Shown: positions 1 through 7,863 of the stretch, one piece after another
How the letters are laid out: every line of letters begins with the position of its first letter
Position numbering within the stretch: the first letter of the stretch is position 1
From: Streptomyces griseoloalbus
Lineage (GTDB): Bacteria > Actinomycetota > Actinomycetes > Streptomycetales > Streptomycetaceae
Length of the DNA: 64,000 bases
Assembly (NCBI GenBank): GCA_014650015.1
Contig: BMUD01000004.1
Coordinates: 248,001-312,000, forward strand
Direction: 5' to 3'
The notes under the pieces: generated by a model
What the model saw: the letters and a program-made list of their open reading frames with translations, nothing else
What the model was told of the DNA's origin: nothing
Database searches by the model: none
Position numbers and translations under genes: made by a program

Positions 1-1
1 G

Positions 2-532
2 GAGGGGCTGCTGCACCGGGTGGTGCTGCGCACGGGCCTGGACACCATGGAGATCTGCACGGTCGTCCTGCGGGTGCTGGCGCGCACGCTGACCGACCTC
101 GCCAAGGAACGCGAGTCGGAGCCGCTGTTCGAGCCGGAGACGGGCGCCACTCTGGAACAGTTGCTGTCCGAGATCGCCGACGCCGTGGTCAGTTTCGCGG
201 TGCTGGTGACCACCAGTGTCAGTACGAGCGCCGAGTCGGCGGAGGAACGGCTCGCCTCCCAGCTGCGGCAGGCCGCCACCACCCGCGACAAGCTGGCGCA
301 ACTGCTGCTGGAGGGGGTACAGCGGGACGCCCGTGAGTGGCAGTTGCAGGGCGCGGTGCTGGCCGAGGTCAACCGCATCCTGGACGAGATGGACACCGAG
401 CACCGGTCGCGCCGGCTGCTGGAGGAGCTGGACCGGCACACCCGCGAGCAACGCGAACGGATGCCGCGGATCGGCCGGCTGTGGGAGCGGCTGCGCCGGA
501 ACCGTCGTGGCGTCTTTCGACGTTCCACGTGA
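2..532 (+). CDS. Aromatic acid exporter/FUSC-like protein, C-terminal part
   Basis: This is the 3' end of a gene that begins before the window. The frame is open from base 2 and ends with TGA at 530-532, giving 176 residues. The segment starts with hydrophobic residues that could close a membrane helix. It continues with a long charged helical tail (EERLASQLRQAATTRDKLAQLLLEG, then an Arg/Glu-rich end). That layout fits the cytoplasmic C-terminus of actinobacterial FUSC-type aromatic acid exporters. Most of the protein is missing here, so the family call rests on the tail only. The next gene follows after 55 bases on the same strand. Confidence 0.5.
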   Translation, partial: EGLLHRVVLRTGLDTMEICTVVLRVLARTLTDLAKERESEPLFEPETGATLEQLLSEIADAVVSFAVLVTTSVSTSAESAEERLASQLRQAATTRDKLAQLLLEGVQRDAREWQLQGAVLAEVNRILDEMDTEHRSRRLLEELDRHTREQRERMPRIGRLWERLRRNRRGVFRRST

Positions 533-587
533 GACAGCCGGCCGAGGCGCACACGCCGTGGCCGAGGAACAGGGAGGGGGCGCGCGG

Positions 588-1646
588 ATGACCGACACCA
601 CCGTGCGGATCGACGGGAACACCTTGCGGCTGCCGGGCGGTGTGGCGGTGCGGTTCATCCGTACGCTGCGGCTGCCGGAGCGTGGTACCCACGCGCTGCC
701 GCCGGGCCTCGGGGAGTTCCCGGTCCGGCGTGTCGCGGACTACGGGGACGCGGTGCCCGAGGCGTGGCGGGCGCGCGGCGGGGTGATGCTGCCGGTGTAT
801 CTGCGCGAGGCCATGTGGCTGAGTTTCGCGGGTACGAGCGAGCCGGCCGCGCTGCAGGTCGGGGTGGGCAAGGTGTGCGCGGTCTCGGGCCGCCCGTGGA
901 GCGACCGCCTGGAGCGCGGGCCGCAGAACTACGTCGTGCTGCCTCGCCAGCCCTGGCTGGACGGCATCAACTCCGGGAAGGGCACGGTCCGCCAGTTCGT
1001 GGCGGTGCCGCTCGGGCTGGGGGCGACCGTCGAGGGCCAGGTCACCGGTGAGGAAGTGTGGGGCGGCGTCCAGTTGCAGTCGTTCCCGCTGAACGACCGG
1101 GAGCTGGCCCGGTGGCGCGAGGAGCAGCGGCGGCGGGCGGAGCGGGCCCGGTCGGCGGTGCCCCTCGGTGCCGTTCACGACGGCCCGGCCCTGATGTCGG
1201 CACCGCCCGCGCCGGGTGCCGCACCGGCCTACGGCGCGGCTCCCGGGGCCGCGCGCCGGGCCGCCGCGGCGATGGGTCTCGGGGTCGGCGGTTCCCTGCG
1301 GCAGGAGGTCTACGAGGACGACCGGCCGCCCGCGGCCTGGTCGGAGCGGCCCGCGGGGCGCGTGTTCGTCCATCTGGTCACACCGCCGCAGTGGCGGCGC
1401 ATCACGGGCGAGGCGGCGCCCCCGTCGCCGGTGGACCGGGCCGCCTACACCCGGGCCGGTCTGCCCTGGTTCGACTACTACGACCAGGACGCGCGGGACC
1501 TGGACCCGGCGGACACGCTCCAGGAGGTGAGACCGGCCGGCGACTGGCTGGGCGACGACCACGAACCCTGGCAGGCCCCCTCGCCCCACCAGGTGAAGCC
1601 CTTGGGGGACGCTTCGGGCGCGCCCGTGCGGGACGGCGAATGGTAG
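588..1646 (+). CDS. Conserved protein of unknown function
   Basis: The predicted protein has 352 residues. The ATG at 588 is preceded by AGGGAGGGGG at 571-580, which fixes the start. I do not recognise a domain of known function. The first 190 residues look like one globular beta-rich domain containing LPVYLREAMWLSFAG and a PQNYVVLPRQPWLDG segment. A charged helix (ELARWREEQRRRAERAR) follows, then an Ala/Pro/Gly-rich linker, then a second conserved block ending in WFDYYDQDARDLDP. There is no signal peptide or membrane helix, so it is probably cytoplasmic. It may be cotranscribed with the exporter-like gene upstream. Confidence 0.7.
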   Translation: MTDTTVRIDGNTLRLPGGVAVRFIRTLRLPERGTHALPPGLGEFPVRRVADYGDAVPEAWRARGGVMLPVYLREAMWLSFAGTSEPAALQVGVGKVCAVSGRPWSDRLERGPQNYVVLPRQPWLDGINSGKGTVRQFVAVPLGLGATVEGQVTGEEVWGGVQLQSFPLNDRELARWREEQRRRAERARSAVPLGAVHDGPALMSAPPAPGAAPAYGAAPGAARRAAAAMGLGVGGSLRQEVYEDDRPPAAWSERPAGRVFVHLVTPPQWRRITGEAAPPSPVDRAAYTRAGLPWFDYYDQDARDLDPADTLQEVRPAGDWLGDDHEPWQAPSPHQVKPLGDASGAPVRDGEW

Positions 1647-1740
1647 CCCTCCCGCGGGGCGGATCCCGCTTGCACGCCGCGGGTGATCGACGCCAAGGTG
1701 GCTGTGGCGAAGGGGACGAGCGACGACCCGAGGTGTGTGG

Positions 1741-2937
1741 ATGAGCAGGGCTGACTGGAGCAGGCGCCGTTTCGTCGGCGCCCTCACGGGGGCGGCCGCC
1801 GCGGCGGCGCTCCCGGCGTGCGACGACACGCCACCGCCGGGGGACTCGCCGTCCCCGAAGGCCCCCGGGACCGGCACGGGCCCGCGGCGCGAGAGTGATC
1901 GGCCCTCGGGTCCGCGCCCCCTCTACGTGGGCACGTACACCTCGGTCGACGGCGGCGGCAAGGGCATCGGGCTGGCCACGTACGACCCGGGGACGGGACG
2001 GATCACCGGCACCGGCACGCTCACCGGTGTCGGCGATCCGTCGTACCTGGCGGTGCACCCGGACGGCCGGACGCTGTACGCGGTGGACGAGCGGGAGGAC
2101 GGTGCCGTGACCGCCGTCCGGCTGTCCGACCGGAAGGTCCTGGGCAGCCGGAGCACCGGCGGCGCGAGCCCGTGTCATCTGTCGGTGCATCCGGACGGGC
2201 GCCACCTGCTGAGCGCGAACTACGGATCCGGCAGTGTCGCGGTGCACCCCGTCGACGCCTCGGGGGCGCTCGGGGAACGCACCGAACTGGTCACGCACTC
2301 CGGTCCACCGCCGGGCCCCGGTCAACAGGGGCCGCACGCCCATCAGTTCCTCACCAGCCCGGACGGTGGCCATGTCCTCGCCGTCGATCTGGGCACGGAC
2401 ACGGTCTACAGCTACCGCCTCGACGTCGGCGCCGGCACCCTCACCGAGACGGCCCGGGCGAGTACCCGGCCCGGCGCCGGACCACGCCATCTCACCTTCC
2501 ATCCCGGGGGCCGGTACGCCTATCTCGCCAACGAGGTCGACAACACCGTCGCGGTGTGCGCGTACGATCCCGGCTCGGGGCGTCTGAGGATCGGCGAGGC
2601 GCAGTCCACGGGTACGGGTGCGGGCACCAGCTACCCGGCGCAGATCCTCGTCACCGGCGACGGCCGGTACGCGTACCTCGCCAACCGCGGCCACAACAGC
2701 CTCACCCGATACGCCGTCGAGGCGGACGGCGCCCGGCTGAGGCTGCTGGACACCGTGCCGGTGGGCGGTGACTTCCCGCGCCAGATCGCCTTCTCCCCCG
2801 ACGGCGCGCTGCTGTTCGCGGCGAACCAGAGGTCGGGCACGGTCAGCGTGTTCCACGTGGACCGGGTGAGCGGTGAACTGCGGTCCGCGGGCGAGCCGTT
2901 CGCCTCACCCGTCGCCGTCTGTGCGCTGCCGCTGTAG
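1741..2937 (+). CDS. Lactonase-family beta-propeller lipoprotein
   Basis: A 398-residue member of the 6-phosphogluconolactonase-like (YbhE/Pgl, PF10282) seven-bladed propeller family. Repeated blade motifs are visible, such as YLAVHPDGRTLYAVDE, HLSVHPDGRHLLSANY, HLTFHPGGRYAYLANE and QIAFSPDGALLFAANQ. The N-terminus carries twin arginines (SRRRFVGALTGAAAAAALPAC) ending in a lipobox-like LPAC. It is therefore probably exported by Tat and lipid-anchored, so a cytosolic pentose-phosphate role is doubtful. I chose ATG 1741, five bases after AGGTG, over the in-frame GTG at 1735. Its 3' end overlaps the convergent DUF2470 gene by 33 bases. The substrate is unknown. Confidence 0.8.
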   Translation: MSRADWSRRRFVGALTGAAAAAALPACDDTPPPGDSPSPKAPGTGTGPRRESDRPSGPRPLYVGTYTSVDGGGKGIGLATYDPGTGRITGTGTLTGVGDPSYLAVHPDGRTLYAVDEREDGAVTAVRLSDRKVLGSRSTGGASPCHLSVHPDGRHLLSANYGSGSVAVHPVDASGALGERTELVTHSGPPPGPGQQGPHAHQFLTSPDGGHVLAVDLGTDTVYSYRLDVGAGTLTETARASTRPGAGPRHLTFHPGGRYAYLANEVDNTVAVCAYDPGSGRLRIGEAQSTGTGAGTSYPAQILVTGDGRYAYLANRGHNSLTRYAVEADGARLRLLDTVPVGGDFPRQIAFSPDGALLFAANQRSGTVSVFHVDRVSGELRSAGEPFASPVAVCALPL

Positions 2938-3633
2938 CGCCCGGGGGCAGGGGGCGGCGCTCGCCCGGGAGAGCAGCACACGCATGCGTTCGGTGAGCTC
3001 GCCCACGTTGTCGGCGGGCGCGTGGAACGGCAGTCGTACGTCGCCGCCCGCGCGGACGCGTTCGATGCGCAGGGTCAGTCCGTGCCGGTCGACGGCGAGC
3101 GGCTGGACGCGGACCGCGCCGTGCAGGCTTCCGGTGTCGACCAGGCGGGTCAGCCGTTCGACCGCGTCGGCGTGGCAGTCGGCGAGGTGGGTCAGCAGCC
3201 GGGCCTCGGCGGTGGCGAGCGGGTCGGGCGCGGCGGCGGCGAAGTCGTCGACGTCGACGACCACGGCGCCGGACGGCTGCCGGAGCACCACGCGCGTCGG
3301 CCGGAAGACGACGTGGCCGTCCCGGACGGAGAACCAGCCGGCGAGCCACAGCCGGGCGCGGATCCGGTTGCGGACGGGGACGGGGGCGACGTCGGCGAAC
3401 TCCAGCACGGCGGACGGCTCGCCGCGCGGAGCGCAGATCGCGGCGGCGAACAGGGCGCTGTCCTCGGGCACGTGCAGCAGCACCCGTCCGTCATCGGTCA
3501 CGCCGTGCGCGCCGACGAGCTCCTCCCGGACCCCCTCCGCGGTCACCGCGCAGGACCATGCGGCGGCGAGCACCGAGCGGGCCCGCTCGGCCGCGCCGGG
3601 CGCGGCCGTCCACCTGGGCGTGTCGTCACCCAT
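2905..3633 (-). CDS. DUF2470 protein, heme/iron-linked
   Basis: A 242-residue protein. Roughly residues 150-230 form the DUF2470 domain (AEARLLTHLADCHADAVERL, then a strand-rich half ending in the ELTERMRVLL helix). In other bacteria this domain is attached to split-barrel proteins of the HugZ/HutZ heme-utilisation type. The N-terminal half (VLLHVPEDSALFAAAI) could be a degenerate split barrel. The start ATG at 3633 follows an AGGAGG site. An iron-box-like palindrome at 3647-3665 lies just upstream, so expression is probably induced by iron limitation through a DmdR/IdeR repressor. A role in heme or iron handling is inferred; the enzymatic activity is unknown. Confidence 0.75.
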   Translation of the reverse strand: MGDDTPRWTAAPGAAERARSVLAAAWSCAVTAEGVREELVGAHGVTDDGRVLLHVPEDSALFAAAICAPRGEPSAVLEFADVAPVPVRNRIRARLWLAGWFSVRDGHVVFRPTRVVLRQPSGAVVVDVDDFAAAAPDPLATAEARLLTHLADCHADAVERLTRLVDTGSLHGAVRVQPLAVDRHGLTLRIERVRAGGDVRLPFHAPADNVGELTERMRVLLSRASAAPCPRALQRQRTDGDG

Positions 3634-3646
3634 CCCGAACCTCCTC

Positions 3647-3665
3647 TTAGGTAAGCCTTGCCTAA
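3647..3665. promoter_or_regulatory. Iron box (DmdR1/IdeR-type operator)
   Basis: TTAGGTAAGCCTTGCCTAA is a 19-base palindrome that closely matches the DtxR/IdeR/DmdR iron-box consensus (TTAGGTTAGGCTCACCTAA). It lies 14 bases upstream of the DUF2470 start codon. Binding there would block transcription under iron-replete conditions. The site was seen by eye and binding has not been tested. Confidence 0.8.
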
Positions 3666-3720
3666 CCTATCGAAGATCGGGGTGCGCGCCAACCGGGTGG
3701 CATGATCTCTGCGAGATGCG

Positions 3721-4329
3721 TCAGGGCGTGAGCACGCCCAGCAGGGCGCGGGCGCACAGGTCGCGCACCTGCTCACGCCCCACCTCCGAGCCGCGCAGCC
3801 ACTCCAGGCAGACCGCGGTGGTGAACGCCAGCCAGCCCCGCACGGCGAGGCGGGTGTCCGGCCGCGCCTCGCAGACCGGGCCGAACTCGGGATCCTCGGC
3901 GAGCGCGGCCAGGATCTGCCGCTCCTGCGCGGCCAGGGCCCGCTGATAGACCCGGCGCACCGCCTGGTCCCCGGCCGCGTCGGCACGGTGGAAGGCGCGG
4001 TAACCGTGCGCGTGGGCCTCCACGTACTCCAGATATGTGTCGAGACCCGCCGTGAGCTGCTCGCGCACCGGGACTCCGGGGACCGCCGCCGTCATGCGCA
4101 GCATCCGCTCGCTCTCGCGCTCGACGACCGCCGCGAAGAAATCCCGTTTGGTCGGGAAGTAGTGGTACAGCAGCCCGCGCGACACCCCGGCGATCTCCGC
4201 GACCCGCTCGATCCACACGTCGTCGTAGGGACTCTCGGAGAACAGCCGCGCGCCGACCGACAGAAGCTGCGCCCGGCGCTCCTGCGTGCTGAGCCGGCGG
4301 CGCGTGCGTCCTCCCTGGTTCACGGCCAT
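3721..4329 (-). CDS. TetR-family regulator next to the CYP102-like P450
   Basis: A 202-residue TetR/AcrR repressor. The N-terminal helix-turn-helix is clear (AEIAGVSRGLLYHYFPTKRDFFAAV, about residues 36-60). The ligand-binding C-terminal domain is variable. I chose the ATG at 4329 (MAVNQGGRTRRRLSTQ), where family similarity begins. It is divergent from the P450 gene across 109 bases. This arrangement recalls bm3R1/CYP102A1 of Bacillus megaterium, where the TetR-type Bm3R1 represses its own gene and the P450. Control of the neighbouring P450 is therefore likely but inferred. A fatty acid or similar amphipathic ligand would fit. Confidence 0.85.
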   Translation of the reverse strand: MAVNQGGRTRRRLSTQERRAQLLSVGARLFSESPYDDVWIERVAEIAGVSRGLLYHYFPTKRDFFAAVVERESERMLRMTAAVPGVPVREQLTAGLDTYLEYVEAHAHGYRAFHRADAAGDQAVRRVYQRALAAQERQILAALAEDPEFGPVCEARPDTRLAVRGWLAFTTAVCLEWLRGSEVGREQVRDLCARALLGVLTP

Positions 4330-4438
4330 CCGGGCACTGTACTTGACGCCGGTTCGACGACCGGACCACACTGAGCCGCGTTATTGAACCCGCGTACAAC
4401 ACGTCGCACTCGCTCGCCGGGTCGAAGGGGATCGCGTC

Positions 4439-5929
4439 ATGGCGGAGACGACGACCAGGGCCAAACTGCCCAAGGGATTCCGCAGCGCTGAGCTGGGCTG
4501 GCCCGAACTGCACCGCATCCCGCACCCTGCGTACCGCGTCCCGCTGCTCGGCGACGTCCTCGGGGCGAGCCGGCGCACTCCCCTCCAGGACTCACTGAAG
4601 TACGCCCGCCGGCTGGGGCCGATCTTCCGACGGAACGCGTTCGGCAAGGAGTTCGTGTTCACCTGGGGCGCCGGGCTGGTGGCCGATCTGGCCGACGAGT
4701 CGCGGTTCGCCAAGCACGTCGGGCTGGGCGTGGCCAATCTGCGGCCGGTGGCCGGGGACGGCCTGTTCACCGCGTACAACCACGAACCGAACTGGCAGCT
4801 GGCGCACGATGTGCTGGCCCCCGGGTTCAGCCGGGAGGCGATGGCCGGCTACCACGCGATGATGCTGGCCGTGGCGGAGCGGCTGACGGAGCACTGGGAC
4901 CGTGCGGCGGCCGGGGGCCGGTCGGTGGACGTGCCCGGGGACATGACCAAGCTGACGCTGGAGACGATCGCGCGGACCGGGTTCGGGCACGACTTCGGGT
5001 CCTTCGAACGGCCGCGCCCGCACCCGTTCGTCACGGCGATGGTCGGCACGCTCACGTACGCCCAGCGGCTGAACAGCGTTCCCGCTCCCCTGACCCCGCT
5101 GCTGCTGCGCCGGGCGAGCCGCCGCAACGCGGCCGACATCGCCCACCTCAACCGCATCGTCGACGAGGTGGTGCGGATCCGGCGCGCCGACGGCGGAGGG
5201 AACGGGGACCTGCTGGACCGGATGCTGGAGACCGCCCACCCGCAGTCCGGGGAGCGGCTGTCGCCCGAGAACGTCCGCCGCCAGGTCATCACCTTCCTGG
5301 TCGCCGGCCACGAAACCACCTCGGGCGCGCTCTCCTTCGCCCTTCACTACCTCTCCCGGCACCCCGATGTCGCGGCCCGGGCCCGCGCGGAGGTGGACCG
5401 CGTCTGGGGCGACACGGCGGCGCCCGGCTACGAGCAGGTCGCCAGGCTTCGTTACGTCCGCCGAGTCCTTGACGAGTCGCTGCGGCTGTGGCCGACCGCA
5501 CCCGCCTTCGCCCGGGAGGCCCGGGAGGACACGGTGCTGGCCGGGGAGCACCCGATGCGGCGCGGCGCCTGGACGCTGGTGCTGACGCCGATGCTGCACC
5601 GGGACCCGGAGGTGTGGGGCGCGGACGCCGAGCGGTTCGACCCGGACCGCTTCGACGCGCGGGCGGTGCGCTCCCGTCCGCCGCACACCTTCAAGCCGTT
5701 CGGGACGGGGGCGCGGGCCTGCATCGGGCGGCAGTTCGCGCTGCACGAGGCGACGCTGGTGCTGGGGTTGCTGCTGCGCCGGTACGAACTGCGGCCCGAG
5801 CCCGGGTATCGGCTGCGGGTGACCGAGCGGCTCACGCTGATGCCGGAGGCGTTGCGGCTGCGGCCGGAACGCCGGGTCGCGGCACGTTGGCATGAGCCGC
5901 CTGTTCCGGCGGGGCCCGAGTCCTCCTGA
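4439..5929 (+). CDS. Cytochrome P450, CYP102B-like heme protein without reductase
   Basis: A 496-residue P450 that resembles the heme half of CYP102 (P450 BM3) and CYP102B1 of S. coelicolor. Visible signatures are the I-helix oxygen-binding segment AGHETTSG (about 289-296), the ExxR motif ESLR (346-349), and the heme loop FGTGARACIG starting at 421 with the ligand Cys at 428. CYP102A enzymes carry a fused diflavin reductase of about 580 residues; here the protein stops after the heme domain. It must therefore use separate redox partners, and none is encoded nearby. Fatty-acid hydroxylation is the family expectation. The TetR gene upstream is the probable regulator. Confidence 0.88.
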   Translation: MAETTTRAKLPKGFRSAELGWPELHRIPHPAYRVPLLGDVLGASRRTPLQDSLKYARRLGPIFRRNAFGKEFVFTWGAGLVADLADESRFAKHVGLGVANLRPVAGDGLFTAYNHEPNWQLAHDVLAPGFSREAMAGYHAMMLAVAERLTEHWDRAAAGGRSVDVPGDMTKLTLETIARTGFGHDFGSFERPRPHPFVTAMVGTLTYAQRLNSVPAPLTPLLLRRASRRNAADIAHLNRIVDEVVRIRRADGGGNGDLLDRMLETAHPQSGERLSPENVRRQVITFLVAGHETTSGALSFALHYLSRHPDVAARARAEVDRVWGDTAAPGYEQVARLRYVRRVLDESLRLWPTAPAFAREAREDTVLAGEHPMRRGAWTLVLTPMLHRDPEVWGADAERFDPDRFDARAVRSRPPHTFKPFGTGARACIGRQFALHEATLVLGLLLRRYELRPEPGYRLRVTERLTLMPEALRLRPERRVAARWHEPPVPAGPESS

Positions 5930-5978
5930 GGCGCGTGGGTGCGGTGCGGGTGGGGTTGCGCAGACCGCCGCTCGCGGG

Positions 5979-6030
5979 GTGCCTCCCCCGCTTCCGGCTC
6001 CGCCCGAGCGGGAGGTACCGGGGGAGGCAC
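5979..6030. repeat. Large imperfect cruciform/REP-like element
   Basis: GTGCCTCCCCCG at 5979-5990 and its exact complement CGGGGGAGGCAC at 6019-6030 form 12-base arms. The intervening 28 bases contain further complementary runs. It lies 50 bases downstream of the P450 stop and could terminate transcription. The layout resembles palindromic intergenic repeats that I recall as common in Streptomyces genomes. Confidence 0.6.
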
Positions 6031-6060
6031 CGAGGGAGGCACGACTGCCCGCGCGGAACG

Positions 6061-6136
6061 GCACGGCCGGCCGCGCGGCACGGCCGGCCGCGCGGCACGG
6101 CCGGCCGCGCGGCGGGGTCGGCCGCGCGGCGGGGTC
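6061..6136. repeat. 17-bp tandem repeat (minisatellite)
   Basis: Three perfect head-to-tail copies of GCACGGCCGGCCGCGCG occupy 6061-6111. A diverged copy (GCGGGGTCGGCCGCGCG, 6112-6128) follows, then a partial one that reaches the last codons of the sigma factor gene. The array lies in the space between the convergent P450 and sigma genes. Copy number probably varies between strains. Confidence 0.85.
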
Positions 6137-6138
6137 GG

Positions 6139-7044
6139 TCAGCTGTTGTCGTTCGGTAGGTCCAAGCGTTCGAGGCGGTCCGGGTCGGTCAGGATGTACA
6201 GGCCGGTGATGCGGCCGTCGGTGCTGGTGACGGACGTGACCGACCGGATGCGTCCGTCGACCACGCTGAGCAGGCCCAGCGCGTCGTTGACCAGGACCAC
6301 CCGTGACGCCGCGGTGTACTGGGCGAACAGGAGCGCCGACTCGGCCACCGTCTTCGCGCCCTGGAGCGTCTTGGACGCCGCCATCCCTCGGACCAGTGCG
6401 CCCGCGTCGGCCCGCAGCACCACGTCGGGATGGAGGACTGCGACCAGCGCCTCGAAGTCACCGCCGCGCGCGGCGGCCATGAAGGCGTCGAGCACCTGCT
6501 TCTGCCGGCCGAGGTCGGGCTCGGACGAAGGGGCCGCGTCCCGCACCCGGCGGCGGGCCCGGCTGGCGAGCTGTCGGGTCGCGGCCGCGCTGCGCTCCAC
6601 GACCGGGGCGATGTCGTCGAACGGCACCGCGAACAGGTCGTGCAGCACGAACGCGAGCCGCTCGTCCGGCTCCAGCCGCTCCAGGACGACCAGCAGCGCC
6701 ACGCCCACCGAGTCGGCGTGCAGCGCCTGCTGTTCCGGGTCCACCTGGGAAAGGTGCCTGATCACCGGGTCCGGCACGAAGGTCTCGTCCATCGGCTGCT
6801 CGCGGCGCGCGGTGCGCGAGCGCAGCAGGTCCAGACAGATCCGGCCGGTCACGGTGGTCAGCCAGCCGCCGAGGTTGTCGATGCCGTCGGTGTCGGTACG
6901 GCCCAGCCTCAGCCAGGTCTCCTGGACGGCGTCCTCCGCCTCGGTCAGTGAGCCGAGCATGCGGTAGGCGACCGCCTTGAGATGTCCGCGGTGCTCCTCG
7001 AAGCGCCGCGCCAGTACTTCGTTGTCGTCATCCACGGGGGTCAC
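6139..7044 (-). CDS. sigJ: ECF sigma factor with C-terminal SnoaL-like domain (ECF41/SigJ type)
   Basis: A 301-residue sigma-70 family member. Region 2 (AYRMLGSLTEAEDAVQETWLRL) and region 4 (LEPDERLAFVLHDLFAVPFDDIAPVV) are followed by about 110 residues of SnoaL/NTF2-like fold (FEALVAVLHPDVVLRADAG). It ends in a DPDRLERL segment like the NPDKL-type motif of ECF41. In that group the extension replaces a classical anti-sigma factor and modulates activity. The start is GTG 7044, overlapping the stop of the PIG-L gene by four bases (GTGA), so translation is probably coupled. The gene symbol reflects the SigJ-like class only. Confidence 0.85.
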   Translation of the reverse strand: MTPVDDDNEVLARRFEEHRGHLKAVAYRMLGSLTEAEDAVQETWLRLGRTDTDGIDNLGGWLTTVTGRICLDLLRSRTARREQPMDETFVPDPVIRHLSQVDPEQQALHADSVGVALLVVLERLEPDERLAFVLHDLFAVPFDDIAPVVERSAAATRQLASRARRRVRDAAPSSEPDLGRQKQVLDAFMAAARGGDFEALVAVLHPDVVLRADAGALVRGMAASKTLQGAKTVAESALLFAQYTAASRVVLVNDALGLLSVVDGRIRSVTSVTSTDGRITGLYILTDPDRLERLDLPNDNS

Positions 7045-7784
7045 CGGGGAACCAGCTCGAAGGCGACCGCGGGCCGGCCCCCGAAGCGCTGTCCCGTCTC
7101 CTGCGCGGTCCGCGTGAGGAAGCCGCGGGCGTGGGCCTCCGGGTCCTCGTCGGTCAACGCCTCGATGTAGGACCGGTGTTCGAGCAGGGAGCGCACCGCC
7201 CGCTCCAACCCGTCCGTCGCGTCCACGGCATGCGTGGGGGTACTGGAGCCGGCGACCGCCACCCAGCGGACGCCGTCCCAGGGTTCGAGACCGCGCTCGA
7301 CCAGTTCCGGGAAGATCCACCGGTTGCCGGCGTCACCGGCCGCGTCGAGTGTGGCCCGCCCGACGGCCACGTGGTCCGGGGTGTTCCAGTAGGTGCCGCC
7401 CCAGCTGTCCCGGTGGTTCAGGGTGATCACCAGTTCGGGCCGGTACCGGCGGATGGCGGCGGCGATGTCCCGGCGCAGCGCGGGGCCGTACTCGATGACC
7501 CCGTCCGCGTGGTCGAGGAAGTCGACCTGCGACACGCCGACCACGGCCGCGCTCGCCCGCTGCTCCCGCTCCCGGAGCGGGCCGCACCGCGCCGGCTCCA
7601 GCGAGTCGATGCCCGCCTCGCCGCGGGTCGCCAGGACGTAGGCGACCTCGCGCCCGGCGTCGGTCCAGGACGCGACGGCCGCGGAGCAGCCGTACTCGAG
7701 GTCGTCCGGGTGGGCGACCACGGCCAGGGCCCGCTGCCACCCGCCGGGCAGGGGCGCGAGTTGACTGATCGTCGGCTCGGTCAT
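7041..7784 (-). CDS. PIG-L family deacetylase
   Basis: A 247-residue metal-dependent N-deacetylase of the LmbE/PIG-L family. The zinc-binding AHPDD motif is at about residues 24-28 (VVAHPDDLEYG), and a second metal-ligand segment TPDHVAVGR lies near residue 140. Relatives include MshB and Bca, which remove acetyl groups from GlcNAc-type substrates in mycothiol and bacillithiol pathways. The substrate here cannot be named. It is translationally coupled to the downstream ECF41-type sigma factor. ECF41 genes are often next to a presumed target gene, and this deacetylase may be that partner. Confidence 0.85.
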   Translation of the reverse strand: MTEPTISQLAPLPGGWQRALAVVAHPDDLEYGCSAAVASWTDAGREVAYVLATRGEAGIDSLEPARCGPLREREQRASAAVVGVSQVDFLDHADGVIEYGPALRRDIAAAIRRYRPELVITLNHRDSWGGTYWNTPDHVAVGRATLDAAGDAGNRWIFPELVERGLEPWDGVRWVAVAGSSTPTHAVDATDGLERAVRSLLEHRSYIEALTDEDPEAHARGFLTRTAQETGQRFGGRPAVAFELVPR

Positions 7785-7863
7785 GCCCGCAGACTAACCC
7801 GCCGCGCCGACATCGCGCCGGGGCCGCCGCACCGGCCTCGCACCGGGGTTCTCCCGGTGCGGC

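Noticed and set aside
3721-5929. A secondary-metabolite cluster around the P450
   Set aside because: No biosynthetic core enzyme (PKS, NRPS, terpene synthase or similar) is near; the pair fits a bm3R1/CYP102 unit.
6061-6136. Repeats resembling a CRISPR array
   Set aside because: Units are 17 bases with no spacers, and no cas genes exist in the window.
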